64,000 nt of DNA, taken from the NCBI GenBank assembly GCA_015064155.1, contig SVST01000001.1, positions 62,001 to 126,000 of the forward strand, given 5' to 3'. Below, one piece after another: positions 61,684 through 64,000 of the stretch. Position 1 is the first letter of the stretch, and each line of letters opens with the position of its first letter. The translations under genes and the position numbers were made by a program. This DNA comes from Oscillospiraceae bacterium. GTDB taxonomy: Bacteria > Bacillota > Clostridia > Oscillospirales > CAG-272. The notes under the pieces were generated by a model. The model made no database searches and was not told the DNA's origin. It saw nothing but the letters and a program-made list of their open reading frames with translations.

Positions 61684-62070
61684 TCAATAGGCTGCCTTAT
61701 AATGCTGAATCCGCAATACGCGCGGCTTCTTGTTTGCAACGGGCTTGGAGAGCCAAACCTCAATCACGTCCATACGCGGTTGCTTTTTGGTGGGATGCGT
61801 TCTCAAATATGCCTGTGCCGCGCGGCGCGTATGCAGTTGCTTGTCGCTGTGTACGGCAAGACTCGGCGGCGGTGCATTTTGCCAATCCTTTTCGTCATAC
61901 GTGCGTGTTTTGACTTCTACGAAGACAATGTCAAACAGCGTTGACGCAACGATATCGATCTCGCATTTGTCGGCAAACCAGTTTCGTTCCCTTACAGTAT
62001 ATCCGCGAAGCCGTAAATAGTTCGCAGCACGCTGTTCACCAAACGCACCGATCTCTTTGCTTGTCATCAT
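61684..62070 (-). CDS. yraN: YraN/UPF0102 family nuclease-like protein
   Basis: The 128-residue protein has GAFGEQRAANYLRLRGY, NWFADKCEIDIVA and FVEVKTRTYDE, the Glu/Asp/ExK layout of an Hjc-like restriction-endonuclease fold. The family function is unsettled. Three starts (GTG 62073, ATG 62070, ATG 62067) lie after GAGGAG; 62070 overlaps the rnhB stop by one base. The rnhB-yraN order is common in Firmicutes. Confidence 0.9.
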   Translation of the reverse strand: MMTSKEIGAFGEQRAANYLRLRGYTVRERNWFADKCEIDIVASTLFDIVFVEVKTRTYDEKDWQNAPPPSLAVHSDKQLHTRRAAQAYLRTHPTKKQPRMDVIEVWLSKPVANKKPRVLRIQHYKAAY

Positions 62071-62678
62071 CACGACTCCTCACGGTCCAAAAAGCGGATG
62101 AACTGCTTTCGGTGAATCGGGGAGGGACCGTACGTACGAAGTGCTTCGATGTGCGCCTTGGTGCCGTAGCCCTTGTGCTTGGCAATGCCGTATTGAGGGT
62201 ACGCGCGGTCAAGCTCCGTGCATTGGCGGTCACGTGTGACCTTTGCAAGGATCGATGCGGCGGCAATCGAGGGACTTGTAGCGTCACCCTTGATCACGGC
62301 ACGCGCGGGAATCTGAAAATCACGTGCGATATTGCCGTCGATCAACGCGAAATCGGCTTTGACGGACAACCCGTCAATGGCGCGTCGCATGGCTAACAGA
62401 TCGGCTTCGAGAATATTCAAGCTGTCGATCTCTTCAACACTTGCCTCGGCAATGCAGTAGGCAATGGCGTTTTCACAAATAAAATCATAAAGAGCCTCGC
62501 GCTTTTTTGCGGTCAGCTTTTTGGAATCGTTCAAACCCTCAATGACAAGACCCATCGGCAGAATACAAGCCGCGGCTACAACGGGTCCGCACAAAGGACC
62601 GCGTCCTGCCTCGTCCACACCGCAAACTGCCGAAAAGCCTTGCTCGGAAAGCTCGCTTTCCAAGTGATAATTAAGCAC
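62070..62678 (-). CDS. rnhB: Ribonuclease HII
   Basis: The 202-residue protein has the active site [18 protein letters not shown] (Asp and Glu, about residue 17), [13 protein letters not shown], and the later catalytic Asp in DFALIDGN. It also has [21 protein letters not shown]. It removes RNA primers and single ribonucleotides from DNA. The GTG at 62678, 6 bases after GGAGG, gives the family N-terminus; the longer frame to 62783 lies inside ylqF. It overlaps ylqF by 8 bases and yraN by one. Confidence 0.95.
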   Translation of the reverse strand: MLNYHLESELSEQGFSAVCGVDEAGRGPLCGPVVAAACILPMGLVIEGLNDSKKLTAKKREALYDFICENAIAYCIAEASVEEIDSLNILEADLLAMRRAIDGLSVKADFALIDGNIARDFQIPARAVIKGDATSPSIAAASILAKVTRDRQCTELDRAYPQYGIAKHKGYGTKAHIEALRTYGPSPIHRKQFIRFLDREES

Positions 62679-63558
62679 GGCGAACCTCCTCCTTGGAAAA
62701 ACGGTCGAGCGTAATTCTTGCAATCTTTGCCGCGCGGAATTCATCAAGCAGCATAATTGCGGTGCGCTCGGTGTTAATTTCACCGCCGCTGATCAAAAAT
62801 CCGCGCTTTTTTCCGATGGTGCAAAACAGATCGTAATCCGAAAGCTCCTCGTAATCGGTCATATCCCCCAGCTTATAGCGTGCGGCAAGCTCGTCGGGGT
62901 AAAGGGTACGCAAACGCTTGCACAAAACGCATGCCAGCGTTTCGATATCCAAAACGCCGTCGCGGATTGCACCCGTGAGTGCGAGATTTTCTCCCACGCG
63001 ACGCTCCTCAAACTTTGGCCAAAGAATTCCCGGCATATCCAAAAGGTCAACGCCGATGCCGGTGGAAACCCATTGCTTGTCCAGCGTAACACCGGGGCGG
63101 TTTTCCACCTTGGTCTTTTTATTGCCGCAAATGCGGTTGATCAGCGAGGATTTTCCCACGTTGGGGATTCCGAGTACCATTGCGCGGACGCGCCGTCCGT
63201 GCATGCCTTTCTCTTCGTAGCGGCGCAATTTCTCGGCAAGTATCTCCTTGATAACGGGTCCCATGCGGTTGATCCCCTCGCCCGTGATGCAGTCGGTGAG
63301 AAGACAAACCGTGTTCCCCTCGGTGTAGATTTCCTGCCAGCGTTTGTTTTGCCGAGGATCGGCAAGCGATGCCTTGTTCAACAGAAGAAGCGTCGGTTTC
63401 TCTGCTGTCAGCCTGGTTATTTCGGGGTTTCTGGAGCTGTAGGGGATACGCGCATCCAAAATCTCGATCACGATATCCACGTTTTTGAGGTTTTCCGAGA
63501 TCATGCGGCGCGTTTTCGCCATGTGACCCGGGAACCATTGGATTTGTTCTGACGGCAT
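62671..63558 (-). CDS. ylqF: RbgA/YlqF ribosome-biogenesis GTPase
   Basis: The 295-residue protein is a circularly permuted GTPase. G4 comes first ([11 protein letters not shown], about residue 58), then G1 [14 protein letters not shown] (about 130) and G3 [10 protein letters not shown]. The N-terminal [15 protein letters not shown] is the family signature. It helps late assembly of the 50S subunit and is usually encoded beside lepB and rnhB, as here. AGGAGC lies upstream of the ATG at 63558, 15 bases after lepB. Confidence 0.95.
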   Translation of the reverse strand: MPSEQIQWFPGHMAKTRRMISENLKNVDIVIEILDARIPYSSRNPEITRLTAEKPTLLLLNKASLADPRQNKRWQEIYTEGNTVCLLTDCITGEGINRMGPVIKEILAEKLRRYEEKGMHGRRVRAMVLGIPNVGKSSLINRICGNKKTKVENRPGVTLDKQWVSTGIGVDLLDMPGILWPKFEERRVGENLALTGAIRDGVLDIETLACVLCKRLRTLYPDELAARYKLGDMTDYEELSDYDLFCTIGKKRGFLISGGEINTERTAIMLLDEFRAAKIARITLDRFSKEEVRRA

Positions 63559-63573
63559 ATCGGGGCTCCTTTC

Positions 63574-64000
63574 TTAGGAAAATACGGTAAACGGGGAAAG
63601 ACGAAGAATCGCCTTGCCCAAAATACAGCGTTCGTCAATGAATTGCATTTCGTTTCGGCGGCTGTCCAAGGAATTGTTTCGGTTGTCACCCAGCACGAAG
63701 ACCTGACCTTCCGGAACGGTTGCCGAGAAAATGCCCGTGCTTGCGTCGTAATGATGCTGTGGGGCATCCTTGTAGAAGCCGTCCGGATATTTCAATACGG
63801 AATATTGGTCGTTGTACAGCTTTCCGTCAACCGTGATTTCGTTGGTGTTGAAATCGATAACCACCTGCTGTCCGCCCGTTGCGATCACGCGCTTGACTAT
63901 GATTTTTTCTTCTCTTTCAAATTCCGGCAGATGGAACACAACGATATCGTCCTGCTTTGGGGTATAGCCCACGCTCCAAATCAAAAGCTTTTCGCCCTCG
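63574..64000 (-). CDS. lepB: Signal peptidase I, C-terminal part (cut by window edge)
   Basis: About 141 C-terminal residues are visible; the gene continues past the right edge. It has the catalytic Lys region IVKRVIATGGQQV and the GDNRNNSLDSR box with the conserved Asp and Ser. FIDERCILGKAILRLSPF forms the final strand. The nucleophilic Ser and membrane anchor lie outside the window. It cleaves signal peptides from exported proteins. It is followed by ylqF in the standard lepB-ylqF-rnhB order. Confidence 0.93.
   Translation of the reverse strand, partial: EGEKLLIWSVGYTPKQDDIVVFHLPEFEREEKIIVKRVIATGGQQVVIDFNTNEITVDGKLYNDQYSVLKYPDGFYKDAPQHHYDASTGIFSATVPEGQVFVLGDNRNNSLDSRRNEMQFIDERCILGKAILRLSPFTVFS

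Overview
The window looks like the chromosome of a spore-forming, anaerobic member of the Clostridia, probably an uncultured gut lineage near the Oscillospirales or Christensenellales. The evidence is a set of sporulation genes (spo0A, spoIVA, a GerW/YtfJ protein, a sporulation-type D-Ala-D-Ala carboxypeptidase), Gram-positive housekeeping order (tig-clpP-clpX, scpA-scpB, ylqF-rnhB), strong AGGAGG ribosome binding sites, TTGACA/TATAAT promoters with 17-bp spacers, rubrerythrin, and HPr with both His15 and Ser46. I see no tRNA, rRNA, CRISPR array, prophage or intact insertion sequence. The genus assignment is inference from gene content.

Layout. 0-1.6 kb (minus): the start of an ABC exporter, a TIGR04086 membrane protein and yajC. 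1.8-11.4 kb (plus): rimM-trmD, an O-antigen-ligase-like protein with two small DUF4330-like proteins, ptsH (HPr), uvrC-rsmD-coaD, a DUF308-like membrane protein and a polysaccharide flippase. 11.5-14.1 kb: a large BspA-type leucine-rich-repeat lipoprotein. 14.1-16.8 kb (minus): a MurE-like ligase, an Asp/Glu racemase and a lone pre-ATP-grasp-like domain, translationally coupled. 17-19.8 kb (plus): a GNAT acetyltransferase, rubrerythrin and spoIVA. 19.9-21.9 kb (minus): a frame-broken LRR gene behind a structured, terminator-containing leader, then spo0A. 22.4-31.4 kb (minus): rluB, dacF-like, gerW, DUF2953, scpB-scpA, an M50 protease, ysxC and lon.

31.5-36.5 kb (plus): uvrB-uvrA, which with uvrC gives a complete UvrABC excinuclease in one window. 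36.6-43.7 kb (plus): a compact aromatic amino acid operon, pheA-aroB-aroC-aroE::aroK-aroQ-aroA-tyrA, lacking only DAHP synthase for the route to prephenate products. 43.8-46.0 kb: metY and metA for methionine by the acetyl-homoserine route. 46.0-50.6 kb: an Fe-S aldo/keto reductase, a DUF1893 protein and a Dlt-like set (carrier protein, MBOAT acyltransferase, SGNH-like protein). 50.6-54.6 kb: a small membrane protein, two tandem MutS-like ATPases without mismatch-recognition domains, and a lipoprotein. 54.7-64 kb (minus, apart from one small plus-strand DUF1540 gene): clpX-clpP-tig, a metallophosphoesterase, thrC, an M19 dipeptidase, yraN, rnhB, ylqF and the end of lepB.

Most worth following up: the riboswitch-like leader at 20.65-20.81 kb, the MurE/racemase/pre-ATP-grasp cassette at 14.1-16.8 kb, and the tandem MutS-like ATPase pair at 51.1-54.0 kb. 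No search or folding program was run; family calls rest on recognised motifs, gene length and context.
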